This document shows, in pieces, positions 1 through 11,970 of a stretch of DNA of 52,500 bases. Source of the DNA: Glandiceps talaboti (Eukaryota > Hemichordata > Enteropneusta > Spengelidae); the NCBI RefSeq assembly GCF_964340395.1, contig NC_135551.1, positions 7,225,563-7,278,062 of the forward strand. The letters run 5' to 3'. The position numbers were made by a program, and so were the translations under genes. How positions within the stretch are numbered: position 1 is the first letter of the stretch; every line of letters starts with the position of its first letter. The notes beneath the pieces were generated by a model. The model was not told the origin of the DNA and ran no database searches. It saw nothing but the letters and a program-made list of their open reading frames with translations.

Positions 1-940
1 CGACAAGAGTTCAATCATTCGCAAAAAACGCACCGAACTCATCATCTATTCAACAGGTGATATCAGGAGTGTTACGTTGGTCCACTGTATCAGAGGAAAT
101 CAACAATAACAACATAATTGCATCTGAATTAAGTTTTGCTGAGTGTTTGGGGCATGTATCCTAGATAAAATAAAGTCTTGGGAAGTCACACAATGCTATT
201 CAGACACCGGTACAACATTGAACGATGGATGGTGTGTATCTTTAATTTTGTCCACTGTACTATATTGAAAGTCACTAAATCATATCAGTACGACAGAGTG
301 ATGATGGTGGGGGTAGACAAATCGGCGGGGGTGGGGTGGGGTGGGGTGGGGGTTGGTTAGACAAACGGGGAGGGGGGTCTATTGAAGTGTCTGATCATAC
401 ATAAACAACATTCATTATTAGAGGGCTTACAAGAACGAAACGATTTTGTAACAACATATCGGAAATCACGAAACCCATTGTAATATAACCAGGTTTACCC
501 ACATATAACTTATAAGAAAGTTGTGACACTTGTTGATACCAAAGTGTTCCAATGCCACCATTTGATGACGTGGCCAATCTATAAACATAATTTCCCGCCA
601 CTGTATTAGAACTCAGCCCACTGCAAGTTCTCTTTAGTTGTCCGAGATTAGAAGCAACTATAGATACGTACATCAATAATTGGTAATAGCAGTGATGACG
701 CACGAACTTCTGACTTGCATCACATTGTACACGTATGCATATGCTGTTTAAACGTGTTTGTCCAGGGGCTGAACCGTCCTGGTTCTCGGAAACTGTGCTC
801 AGACGTTTAAATATTTAAATAGGGGAGAATACAACGCCTCAAGGACACATATTTATAATACAGACACACCCGTCCGATATGTGTTATTGGTTTGACCATA
901 GACTCTACGTGATGTATGGCTTATGGTTTGACAAGCTACG

Positions 941-941
<1 letters not shown>
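1..941. other. Intergenic, no supported gene
   Basis: Nothing recognisable except a G-rich tract near 325-380. A short open stretch at the left edge (bases 2-106, plus strand) could be an exon end, with a donor-like CAG|GTGATA near 55, but there is too little of it to judge. Confidence 0.5.
325..381 (+). repeat. G-rich tract with quadruplex potential
   Basis: Successive runs of four or five G separated by single T, around 326-352, fit the canonical intramolecular G-quadruplex pattern. A second G-rich run follows at about 367-379. Confidence 0.7.
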
Positions 942-980
<39 letters not shown>

Positions 981-994
981 ACACACACACACAC
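942..994. repeat. (CA)n microsatellite
   Basis: Dinucleotide CA repeat, nearly pure, interrupted once by CCC. Confidence 0.98.
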
Positions 995-2160
995 GATAGT
1001 GACAAAAGGTAAATAGTAGAGTCTTCTCACAAAATGACAATCCTATATTTTGTCATCGCAATTCAATGGATGAAAATAGTAATTAATTTCACACAGACCT
1101 GAACTGAGTTTTTAAAAAAACAAAACCAAATGCAATCTATTACCATCCACAGCCCCTGCTCATTTTTCACAGACTGCATACAGATTTTTAATGCAAATGC
1201 AGGTTTATTTGTTTTTAATTTTAAGACAAAGCCTGTGTCCAACTTCACTTAATTTCATTGATACGATATTATTATACCTGAACTAGATCTATTGTGAGAA
1301 ACACAGTTTTATTGATGTGTTGCTGTTGAGTCATTCGTTTGAAAACGTAAATTAAGTCTACTAAGCTGTTGACAATAGATTTCATCGTTCAAAGGAATGA
1401 CCTCGGTAAGACTACGATTACATAATTTACCCTGAAGAGGAGATTATAGCAGGCCGTCTTTCAGGTAGTTTCCCGCCAAAAACACCAGACAGAAAATCAT
1501 AGTTGGTGGAGGGTCTATGATGAAATTACTATTTTTTCTTAAGTTTTTGACAGCCATCGAATGCGGTGTTCTTTTTGTAAACTTTTCGAAAGAGATATTA
1601 ACTTCATTATCAGAGTGAGACATCAAATTTTATTTCTTTACTAATGTTTTCGACAGATGTCAACTATATTGTCATATTTTGACGGACATAACATTTTTTT
1701 TTTAAATTTCTGACATATCAAATTTATTGTCATACTCTATCATTTTTTGACAAATATAATCTTTTCTTTTCGACTAAAATCGTAGCACGAGTCCAATCAA
1801 CGTTTCCAAAGTGTTTACATTTCAATATGTTCATTAATTTCCTATATTTTGAATTTGCCCAATTGTTAAATTAAGATGTTTTGTAATAATCTGATATAAA
1901 TCATCATGTTTTAAATTTAAAATATAGTCAAAGTGTGACATTTTCTCAAAGGAAAAGACAGGTAAGTACCAGTGATTACTTACATCTGAGTGCCCACGTA
2001 CTGTTACTAGTACTATTGGTATGGGTATATGCAAAGTGGAACTACTAACAAAGACAAACATTGTTACTAGTTCTTCAGGTAACTTACAGTATAGTTCATT
2101 CTCATCAGTGTATCAGATTGGTGATCAGCATCTTGACAGAGACTTGTAAAAGTATTGAAT
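995..2160. other. Intergenic AT-rich sequence, no gene seen
   Basis: Only short random open frames. Between 1620 and 1790 there are loosely repeated TGTCATATTTTGAC-like words. Confidence 0.5.
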
Positions 2161-2162
2161 AT

Positions 2163-2176
2163 TGTGTGTGTTTGTT

Positions 2177-2221
<45 letters not shown>

Positions 2222-2345
2222 ATGTATGTATGTATGTATGTATGTATCCTTTCTTGTGGCTACGCATGCATAATGCATCTATAAAAACACACACACACAC
2301 ATACATACATACATACATACATACATACATACATACATACATACA
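2163..2345. repeat. Compound (TG)n(TATG)n and (AC)n(ATAC)n microsatellites
   Basis: A TG/TATG block (about 2163-2248) and a complementary AC/ATAC block (about 2286-2345) are separated by roughly 40 unique bases. The two blocks could pair in single-stranded DNA. Open frames here are repeat artefacts. Confidence 0.95.
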
Positions 2346-3745
2346 ATACTGTAACCTTTCACACAGTAAGCCTTGTCATTGCACTAAAACATCTCATAAA
2401 ATCACATGACAAACACATTATACATTGTACCAAGAACTGATCAAGATTTTAATCAGGATACATGATAGAGTCAATCAAAGTAAATCACTGACATAGGATT
2501 AATCTCTAGACATATTAAAAAAAAGAAACGCCATGGCAACGTACTCTTTCAAAATCACAAGGTTACAATTATTGCAACAACAATACTTATATAAATCACC
2601 AAACATTAGTTTGTAGAAAATCAAATAAATAACTGTTGACTGTCAGCCTTGCAGGCTGCAGTATCTTTGTCAGTGAAAGACGTAAACATCAAACATTGAA
2701 TTGTGAAATAGTAGAATGAGGCGACATATTCTTTGCATGCAGGCTTTCCAAGGTCAAGGTCTGTGTGACTTTATAACAGGTCAGGGTAACTCTGGTAGAC
2801 TACTCTACTCTCTGCTTTGAATCATTCATGTCAGGGTCACACAGCTGCCTTGCTATATGCTAAACCCCCTACTTTCATCTCATCACATTTCCTCAGATCC
2901 ATAATAGTTTTATCTATAAAATTAATCTTGTATTTACTGTCCTTATTGAACCTTTGCACGTAAGCTGACCTGAAAGTGAAAATAAAGAAAAAATTATGTA
3001 TTTAGTATGAAGCATCTCAATACTGTAGAATAAATGAATTTTTATGGGTTTTTTTTGTCAACCACTAATTAATTAGTCACTTTTTCCTCAATGTTTATTT
3101 TACACTGAGGCTAATATTCAAAAAAAAAAAATTCAAAACATTTTGTTACCTGATAATAAAGATGGTAAAGGTGACAAAATTTATAATTTTTCCCAAAATA
3201 TGAAGAGTGGATGGCAATGATCTAAAGGCAGGAACTCTTTCTACCTATTTGCTGCTGTTTTGTAAAAAATGATTTGTTAAATTAAGTAAGAATTTTTGAA
3301 AGATTTTGACTAAAAAAAATACTACATGCTTTATTCAAAGCTTTTCTTCAGAATGACTTTAGCATTTATATTTTTGTGTACATAAAAGTCCTGATATCAC
3401 GCGATGTAACTTTGCATTTCATTTTCAACACAATTTGAATAGAAATGCATTTCTTTCAAACACTAATAAGTCAACATATTTTTTTTTCTTATGGAATTGT
3501 TTTTTTTTTTATATAGAATCATTTCCAAGTGATCTTTATATAAAATTCATGAGGTCGACAATTTCATAATTGGGTATAAAAAATGGCAATTACATATTAC
3601 CTTGAAATGTCTAGTCATTGAGTGTCAACATTATTTTATATGATGTACATGTACACATCTAGAGACCCTGAATTGGTGTACATGGCTGATATACAGAAAG
3701 CTTATCAAAGACAGCAAATTTCTACTGAAAATAGGTAACTATAGG
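2346..3745. other. Intergenic AT-rich sequence
   Basis: Homopolymer A/T runs and no recognisable gene. One weak candidate terminal exon on the minus strand (2837-2969) is described in the findings. Confidence 0.5.
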
Positions 3746-4570
3746 AAGTACAACATTATTCAATCAATTATGCAAATGTGCATATTAATAAATATGTCCT
3801 TAAGCAATGAGTGCTTCAATATATCTACTATCTTTTTATATATAACCAATATTTGTCGAACAATTATGCAAATGAGCTTATTAATTAACATGTCATTTAG
3901 CATTGATGCCTCAATGTCTACTATCTACAAAACCAATATCAGTCAATTATGCAAATGACCTTATTAATAAATACAATGCATGCCATTTAGCTTTGAGTGC
4001 AACAAACAACATTTTCCAATCAATTATGCAAATGAGTATATTAATACACATCTACTTTAGCATGAAGGGGCCATTGATATACTTTATTAAAGTTGGCATA
4101 TGTTACAGAAAATAAAGTATAAAGTATTGTGAAGTAGACATAACCAATATCATTATCAATTCATATGCCAATGAGATTATCAATAAACATGTCATTTAAC
4201 ATGAGACACCCCTGAAATACTTAGTACCTTACTATAGTCAGCATATGTTACAGAAAACTAAGTATTTTGAACAATATGTAACCATAGATCTATGACATAA
4301 CCAACTGCTCATTATCGATCAATATGAAAATTAGGTTCTCAAAAATCAATGTAACTTAGCTTCAAGGGTCCATTGATTGCTATCATGCTACTAAAAGGTA
4401 GCATATGTTACAGATAACTAAGTAACAAGTATAACATAGTAACCACTATTATTATTCAATCAATTATGCAAATGAGGTTATCAATGGTCCTGTACCTTAA
4501 CTGTACAATGAACACAAGCAATGTTATTATTCAATCAATTATGCAAATTAAGTTATTGATAAACATGTAA
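3745..4570. repeat. Degenerate AT-rich tandem repeat carrying ATGCAAAT octamers
   Basis: A loose unit of about 75-160 bp recurs eight times. Its best-kept core is CAATCAATTATGCAAATGAG. Perfect octamers occur at 3770, 3866, 3949, 4026, 4466 and 4541, with degenerate versions near 4164 and 4324. Conservation of the octamer may reflect only common origin of the units. Confidence 0.8.
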
Positions 4571-6119
4571 GTTTGCAGATTTCTATAATCTACGTTTATA
4601 TAATTACAATTGCCCTGACCTTTATAGTAATTTGAACTCTTTTACAGAAAAAGTTGATCCAGAACAACAGAATACTCCTAAATAATCCATATGGTTAAAC
4701 TGATCAGATAACACTAATGTGGGAATGAAATGATGGACTGTCAGGTCGATTTGGAGGAGTTAAAATCTACCAAATTTCCTCCAGATTCCTCTCAAACTTC
4801 TTCCTCAAGTTATGTAAATATGCCCAATGTGTACTTTTCCTCCTAAAATGTACACTTCATCTTCATTCTACTCAGGAAGTGTGTATTTGTATGACCAGTA
4901 TAATTAGATATTATTCCCCAATATTTTTCTGTGTAAAGCAGCCATGGAAGTATCACCATTGGTCAGCCAAGGAAAATATGAGTGACTAAGAATAAGAGGG
5001 CCTTGTCACTGCAAGTAAAAGTGATGATTTGGAACATTTGGACCCATATTTTGGATATCAAAAAACAAGTGACATAGACACAGGTTGTCGTAACGTAGAA
5101 TGACCAGGGTATATAATACATATTTTCTGTTCAAACACAATAACTTGGCTTGAGTATGGTATACTATATACTGGGTAAAAGCAATCAGACTTCCACCATT
5201 GCCATGCATTGGGGTCAGAAGGTATGGAAATCTTTACAATCTTTACCAGATCCTTCATCCTCACTGGAGTACCCAAACCTTTCTTAGTAAAACACTAATT
5301 ATCAGACAAAGTAACGGATATGATAAAATCACAGGAAAATAGGAATTTATAGAGTTAAACAGATAAGGAAAATTTGGATGACTGTTGCCAAGCTAAAGAG
5401 AATATAATAGACAGTTACTACGGAGAGAGAATTCAATAGACACAGTTACTATGGAGACAGAATTCAAATGACGACAGTGAATTGACAGGACATGCAAATC
5501 CCTAACAAACGAGAATAAAAAGTCAAACAGCAAACTAATCTTTATAGAGAGAATTTGAGTAACAAACTCTTGAGATAAAAAGAATTCAAACGACAAAGCT
5601 ATCTCTTCTAACTTATTGACATAAAATAAAAAAACATTTGAAATAGCAAAACTGGACTGAATGTGAAATTTTATGTAGCCAGCAATGATTGATGAGATTT
5701 TAGGTAGCAGAATTATCATATTACATTTATATATTATAAAAATAAACATTGCAGATAAATTTAGAATGACTGCATCTACAGGTAACCTTCATCCCATGTC
5801 ATGTACAAGCACTACCATTTATCATTCATGTTATATTTTTAGATCGTTGTGCCGGTGCAAAACTTAAAGGGATATATTTCAATCGCGGGTCATCGTGTTA
5901 GAGTTACCTTAATAACAATTACACAGGATCATTCTGGACAAACTATTTCTATCACTCTGCCAAATAACTGTTTTTCACTCCTGGATTTTAATCCTAATCT
6001 GAAGTGGGCCTTTAAGTCAGTTAACCTTAGTTTCATAATCATATTCATTTAGCTAGACCTGTATATTCATATTCGTATTCATATATTCTAATATTTATGC
6101 ACTTTACATGTTTGCTCTC
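4571..6119. other. Intergenic, no supported gene
   Basis: Short open frames on both strands lack homology I recognise. A small imperfect duplication (ACAGTTACTA then C/T GGAGA) lies at about 5413-5465. Confidence 0.5.
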
Positions 6120-6345
6120 AATTTTGACAGTCAACCCGGCTGCATAGATGGGGGACCTGGTAGGATAGTTTGTTATATGAATATGTTAATCCTATGTGTT
6201 TAGACTAGAAGTTGTAATGCATCGTATGTTTCCCAGGGCGGTGAGAAGCATAAGGGTTGTTGTGGCTTTATAGGTCTGTGTCATTGGTAACCAATTACAA
6301 AGTGCTTAGTACAGTGTGGAAAAGTTCAATATCAAATTTAAGGTT
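6120..6345 (+). mobile_element. Degenerate SINE (GGGGACCTGGTAGGATAG family)
   Basis: It shares GGGACCTGGTAGGATAG, TTAATCCTATGTG, a T/CCCCAGGG block and AAAGTGC...GTGTGGAAA with the better preserved copy at 50709-51070. Heavily mutated. No separate function is expected. Confidence 0.65.
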
Positions 6346-6749
6346 ATTAACATAAATTATTATATCAGTTTTTTATTTATAAACCATCAAACATGGCTCA
6401 ATAACAGGAGGAAAGGTCAGTATATATTCTATATTTATTGTTGAACCTGGCTTGTGCATGGTATAAATATATCAAAATTTTATATCATCCACTGAAGAAG
6501 GGGTTCCTTATGTGTAGGTTTTCTCTCATATATTATTTATTCACAGGGCTTTTAATCTCGAAATCTTGTATATTATCTACTAAGAGAGGTTCAACTCTCG
6601 TATATTTCACATTACCAGGGATTTGACTGTAATCTTAATTTTCATCAAATGTCATATTTAAATATTAATCAAAAACACTTTCTTTATTCCATTTCACATT
6701 TATTTGGAGAACTTCATTAATAATCATTCCTTGTTGTTTTTTATTATTA

Positions 6750-7005
6750 ACGATGGTATTCAATTCTACCTGAGTTAATTCTCGAATTAATTTACCAGGG
6801 TTTCCTACAAGTGGTTTTACTTCTGTCGGTAAATGGTATAATCTATCTGATCATCCACTGGGGTTCACAACCAGTGTCTTTGTTAATTTAGTCAGTACAT
6901 AAAATTACCAGAGTTCCTCAGTCATTTTACCAGGGTTTCTTAGTAGAGTTTTTGTGAAGGGTAGTAAGTAAGTAAAATCTGCACGAGTTTCACAAGCAAT
7001 TTATG
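6750..7005. repeat. Dispersed/tandem repeat, TTTTACCAGGGTTCC family
   Basis: Several degenerate units with GTAAGTAGGTAAAATCTAC and CATTTTACCAGGGTTCC words. Other copies are at about 9437-9790, 20405-20610, 33590-33870 and 47520-47800. Confidence 0.75.
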
Positions 7006-7009
7006 TTAA

Positions 7010-9432
7010 AGGTGATTCAAAATGCTCACATTCACTATCGCTAATTTGCTAGACGACATGTTTGTGAAATGCATTCTGGTTTTAAAACTTTTCAAAAGCG
7101 TCTGCAAACACCTTAAAATGACTCTTTTTCAGTCACTTCCCTTCGGATTTACTTCGAGAGTTTTCGGGTATTTCCGGTCCCACCTAGACCACGGGATTTT
7201 ATGACGTCATAAAGAGACATGGATAGCACGTAGCCTATGGCGAGCGTAGTCACTAGGTGAACAAAACTCAACAGCATTGTGAAAAAATACATTGCTAGTG
7301 GTTGTAACAGACATCAGTAAACAAAAACTACACTCTACATGTCTTATTAACCAACATTTACCGATATTTACTCACACTTTCTGACTAATTGGCAGTGTCT
7401 GTGGGTGTAAATGCTAAAATATGATCTCCCCATATTATGGCAAAATAAATCAAAAACGGCTAGACTAGATATATATAAACACTTGTAATGTCGCGTGTTT
7501 CACATTCATTGACTTTTATTTATCTGATTTTTTATTATTTGCCGACAAGAAGCATTACGATACCGTGGTGACGTTTGACGGCATCCCCGGGCCAAGGACG
7601 GCATATTTTAGCCCAATCGTACTCGCGTCGCCTTTTGAACAGTGCATTTAACAACAAAGTAAACATATTTCATCTCGAATAAATATACTAGCTATTAGAA
7701 TACCAATGGGAAACTTCAAGAAGGCGTATCGGGACATGTGCCACACTATAATTGTTGGTCCCATTAATACACTAATTGATTCGATTTGCTCCGAGCATAT
7801 GGAAGTACGCTCCGAGTCATTGCATCATGTACATGTAAATGGAACTGTGACCGACCTAATTTTGTTGTCCATATATAAAATGAGACTGACCTGCAAATTT
7901 TTCACAGTTCAAGTTTCGTCGTGGTCTTGTATTGTCACATGTTTGGCTTGTGAACACAAGTTTACATCTATTATTGTCTAGGGCGTAATACTCTAGTCCG
8001 AGTCTGAAACCCATATAAAACCTAAGAAACTCGCATTCGGATCGGACAGAACAGAAGTAGGTATCATCGACTTGTTGGGGACTCGAATTATTGCTTGTTT
8101 TTATCACGGTATACAGGTGATTATTATATATCGGTAGAGGGGTAGTGTTGTCAAGTTTTGTGCAGTCACCGCGGCCGCGGCAGTAAGCTCATACTAGGCC
8201 GCCGATCAAAGCTGAAGCAGTGTATGTACAATGTACGTATGGAATCGGGAGAGCACAGCGCACATTCGTGTCGGGTTAAATTTATCCAGGTGTTGATGTA
8301 ATCCATATTTGTCAATCAGATATATTGTAAAAGTCGTACAGAAATAACGTCTCTAACTTCAAAACAAACCCTGAGAAACGGGACCGGACGTGGCTAGCCA
8401 AGTATCTAGTTGCAGGCTTTCTTTCATAACCATGTGCTGGGGTCACGACCTTGATTGCCGACGTTAATATTGTCCAATCGTATTTGATATCATGAACACA
8501 TCGCGATATTTGATTTGTTGGTTTCCTAAACTGTACACTTCGAATACCATGATTCGTTACAGAATTCTTCTAATGAATATTAAATAGGCATGTTGCATTG
8601 TTGCATTAAATTAAGTGATATCGCAACAAGGGAAACCATACAAGTTTTCTTCCAGACGAGTTGCTAAAGTCATGTAAATGACAACACTAAACTCACGAAA
8701 TTTCCTCAATTCTTTACAATTTTATTGCTGATGATATGGCAATCTAATAGCTAGTATATTTATTCAAGATAAATATGTTTACTTTGTTGCTAAATGCGCC
8801 GTTCAAAAGGCGACATCAGTGAGTATAGTCGAGTATAGTGGGCTATAATATGCTGTCGACGCCATGCCTGTCGAAGATATTGTAATGCTTCTCCTCGGCA
8901 AATAATAAAAAAAAATCAGATAAATAAATTGAAACACGCGAGCGACATTACAAGTGTTTATGTATATCTGCACTGTAGTCTAGCCGTTTTGATTTATTTT
9001 GCCATAATATGGGGAGATCATATTTTAGCATTTATACCCACAGACACTGCCAATTAGTCAGAAAGTGTGAGTAAATATCGGTAAATATTGGTTAATAAGA
9101 CATGTAGAGTGTAGTTTTTGTTTACTGATGTCTGTTACAACCACTAGCAATGTATTTTTTCACAATGCTGTTGAGTTTTGTTCACCTAGTGACTACGCTC
9201 GCCATAGGCTACGTGCTATCCATGTCTCTTTATGACGTCATAAAATCCCGTGGTCTAGGTGGGACCGGAAATACCCGAAAACTCTCGAAGTAAATCCGAA
9301 GGGAAGTGACTGAAAAAGGGTCATTTTAAGGTGTTTGCAGACGCTTTTGAAAAGTTTTAAAACCAGAATGCATTTCACAAACATGTCGTCTAGCAAATTA
9401 GCGATAGTGAATGTGAGCATTTTGAATCACCT
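7010..9432. mobile_element. Foldback DNA transposon-like element with 690-bp inverted arms
   Basis: The arm at 7010-7699 is repeated in reverse complement at 8743-9432, with a 1043-bp unique centre. The outer ends read AGGTGATTCAAAATGC / GCATTTTGAATCACCT and are flanked by TTAA (7006-7009 and 9433-9436), the target duplication used by piggyBac- and Kolobok-type transposases. No transposase is encoded, so it is non-autonomous. The same 60-residue open frame appears in both arms simply because they are copies. The outer roughly 540 bp of the arms are nearly identical, while the inner part is clearly diverged. Confidence 0.9.
7700..8742. other. Unique centre of the foldback element
   Basis: Locally richer in CpG, with a CCGCGGCCGCGG palindrome near 8168. 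Open frames of 83-91 codons are present on both strands but resemble nothing I know. I see no transposase motif. Confidence 0.6.
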
Positions 9433-9436
9433 TTAA

Positions 9437-9790
9437 GGGGTAGTAAGTAGGTAATTTTACCTGAGCACCTTAGTAAAGTCACTGAGGTTCACAACCGATG
9501 TCTTTGTTAATGTAGTTAGTACATAAAATATACCCGAGTTCCGCAGTCATTTTACCAGGGTTCCTATGTTTTAGTTTATGGAGGAAGTAATTAGGTATCA
9601 AATACCATTTTACTGATAATCCCCACCAGTATTTTGTGCTATGGTTAATAAATATGCAAAATCTACTGAAGTATCAAAGTAAACTTTGGTACCCAATTTC
9701 ACTACTTTCACTTTTATTAATGGTGGTATTAAAGTAGGTAAAATCTACATATGATGATTTCTTGGTAATTTTATTACTTTTTGGGGACTT
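9437..9790. repeat. TTTTACCAGGGTTCC-family repeat, right side of the foldback insertion
   Basis: Units such as GGTAGTAAGTAGGTAA and CAGTCATTTTACCAGGGTTCC continue the array interrupted by the foldback element. The PAAF1 3' untranslated region probably runs into it. Confidence 0.7.
9713..9718 (-). promoter_or_regulatory. Candidate PAAF1 polyadenylation signal (AATAAA)
   Basis: AATAAA on the minus strand, about 130 bp downstream of the PAAF1 stop codon. The region is AT-rich and partly made of a dispersed repeat, so a chance match is possible. Confidence 0.4.
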
Positions 9791-9846
9791 TCGCACATTT
9801 TTTGTACAATCTACAAATGTCTCTATATACAGTAATATACATACCA

Positions 9847-10007
9847 TCATCCCATACTGTATTTCCTAATACATCCATCTCTACACGCCGTGTACAGAAT
9901 ACCAGTGTCTTCATGGATGGCAAATCCATATATGGCATCAAAATCAGATCCTGTGTACTCGTCTGTGTAGTTACTGTCTGGATTCATGTAATAACAGGAT
10001 CCATCGC
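9847..10007 (-). CDS. PAAF1: PAAF1 last exon with stop codon
   Basis: 161 bp. The acceptor GTGGTTCCTCTAG has a good pyrimidine tract. The exon supplies GC to finish the Gly codon begun in exon h, then reads DGSCYYMNPDSNYTDEYTG, SDFDAIYGFAIHEDTG and ILYTACRDGCIRKYSMG before TGA at 9847-9849. Human PAAF1 ends the same way (GDGSCFIVQQDLDYVTELTG, YTCCRDGLVRRYQLSDL). It forms the last propeller blade. Its distance from the other exons is unusual, but phase and homology leave little doubt. Confidence 0.93.
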
Positions 10008-11392
10008 CTAGAGGAACCACACAACACAGGACAAGGTTAGGTTCAATTAGAGAACTACAGTGAACATTAGTGGATGTGAATCTGAAGATCTGTCCACGCA
10101 TATGCTGTTCTAATTATTTCTCCCACTTTCTGCATAATTCAAAACCACACATTTTCGAACTGCGTGCCCAGACTATGGAATTCTTTAGCATTGGACAGAC
10201 GGCAATCATCAAATCTGAACACTTTCAACACTTTTTTTTTTCTGGCGAAAATAAACATTATTATTATTATAACAAACTAAAGACAAAGACAAATATGTTC
10301 AACACAGCATTTTGTGTGGATCGAACCTTAGGCACCATTGAACAGTACTATATTTCTGGAGTCCGGTGTGGTATAAACTTTTTCTGATTAGATTAGATTA
10401 TTTCAAAAACTTATAATTTTGAGATTTTGAATTTGATCTCATTACAAGTAACCATACAGTAGTGAGTTTTTGGTTATTTTACTTCCCTTGCGAAAACTAC
10501 ACAAGTAGCTGTAACTGGGGATTTTTTTTTTTTTCAATCAGACATCCAATATTGTATTCACTAAAAATTTGTTAAAATACCAATAATTAGACATTGTACA
10601 TGTGAATTTGAGGTCTATTTTATCTATAAGTAGTAAGTTGAAATGATTCACTGGGGTGCTGATTTTTGGGTATGGGCCGAAAAATCAATTTGTAATGATT
10701 GGATGTATTGCACCATACTGTGTGTACTGCTACACAAATACATTTACCTACAGATGATTCAATACTGTTCAAGGTGTACAATATCATGAGTAAGCCATTT
10801 TATCTCACAAAACATTTTTTAAAACGTTCCAGTTGAAGCTACCGCAAAGAAATCTTTTCAGAAATGTCTGTGATTTGACTACATTTGGAGACTACATTAT
10901 CTACACATTTTGCACCACTAGAACAGTCAGACTTATCACTAGGATTTCTTTAAACAAAAGTAAAAGCCTTGATAATTGCAGCCATCTTTGGTTGGAGGGC
11001 AAGGTTTAGGCATTCCCTCTAATCTACTATGACCACACTCTCTGGCATTTAGAAGTTTTAACCAGACTGTCTCTTGAGTTGCTTGACGCTATTATGGCAT
11101 CAACTTATTAATAAGTGACTTGATATGAAATTTTTATTTTTGATCAATTTACTCTTATCGACAAAAAGGCATTGGCAGTGAGATTTAGTATGAAATATTG
11201 ATATAATTCTTGTAGGAGATAAATATGAGATGAATAGAACACATTTCTGTATGACCTTTAGCAGTGTTGACAGACACTGAGACAGTGAATTATTTCGTAC
11301 CACTCACTGACTTATATCAGACTTAGTAAAGGTTACAGTTCAATCACTATTATATCTCGGTAAGTTAAGATGAGACTTAAAAGATGGTGATG

Positions 11393-11424
<32 letters not shown>

Positions 11425-11795
11425 GATGATGATGATGAGATAATGAAGATGATGATGACGATGATGATAATGATGATGGTGATGATGATGATGATGATGA
11501 TGATGAGAATGATGATGAGAATGATGATGGTGATGGCGATGACAATAACAATAGCACATAACCTGTCTACAGACTTTGTCACTACCGATGATTTCAACTG
11601 TAGAATCTTTCTACATCTTTATATGGAACATTTTCATTGCACCGTTAAGTACTCCATACTTTCATTTGTCTGCCTTTGCCCTGCTACCCTTGTATGTATT
11701 TTTTTTTAGTTTTTAATTGTGACAGGGTTTGAATATAAATAAATGTTTCCTTAAAAGATACAAGATAATGATGTTGATGGTGGTGGTGATGATAG

Positions 11796-11835
<40 letters not shown>

Positions 11836-11927
11836 ATTAATGGTGGTGGTGGTGGTGATGATGATGATGATGATGATGATAATTATGATGGTTGTGGTAG
11901 TGGTGGTGGTGGTGGTGGTGGTGGTGG

Positions 11928-11970
<43 letters not shown>

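Noticed and set aside
2061-2409. Open frames rich in Tyr-Val-Cys-Met or Thr-His-Ile
   Set aside because: They read TG/TATG and AC/ATAC microsatellites; the same happens at 29010-29301.
5006-5276. Minus-strand frames with GTPVRMKDLVKIVKISIPSD
   Set aside because: Short, overlapping in two frames, no recognised domain and no matching splice partners.
7022-9420. Identical 60-residue open frames on opposite strands
   Set aside because: They are the two arms of the foldback element, and neither has gene-like context.
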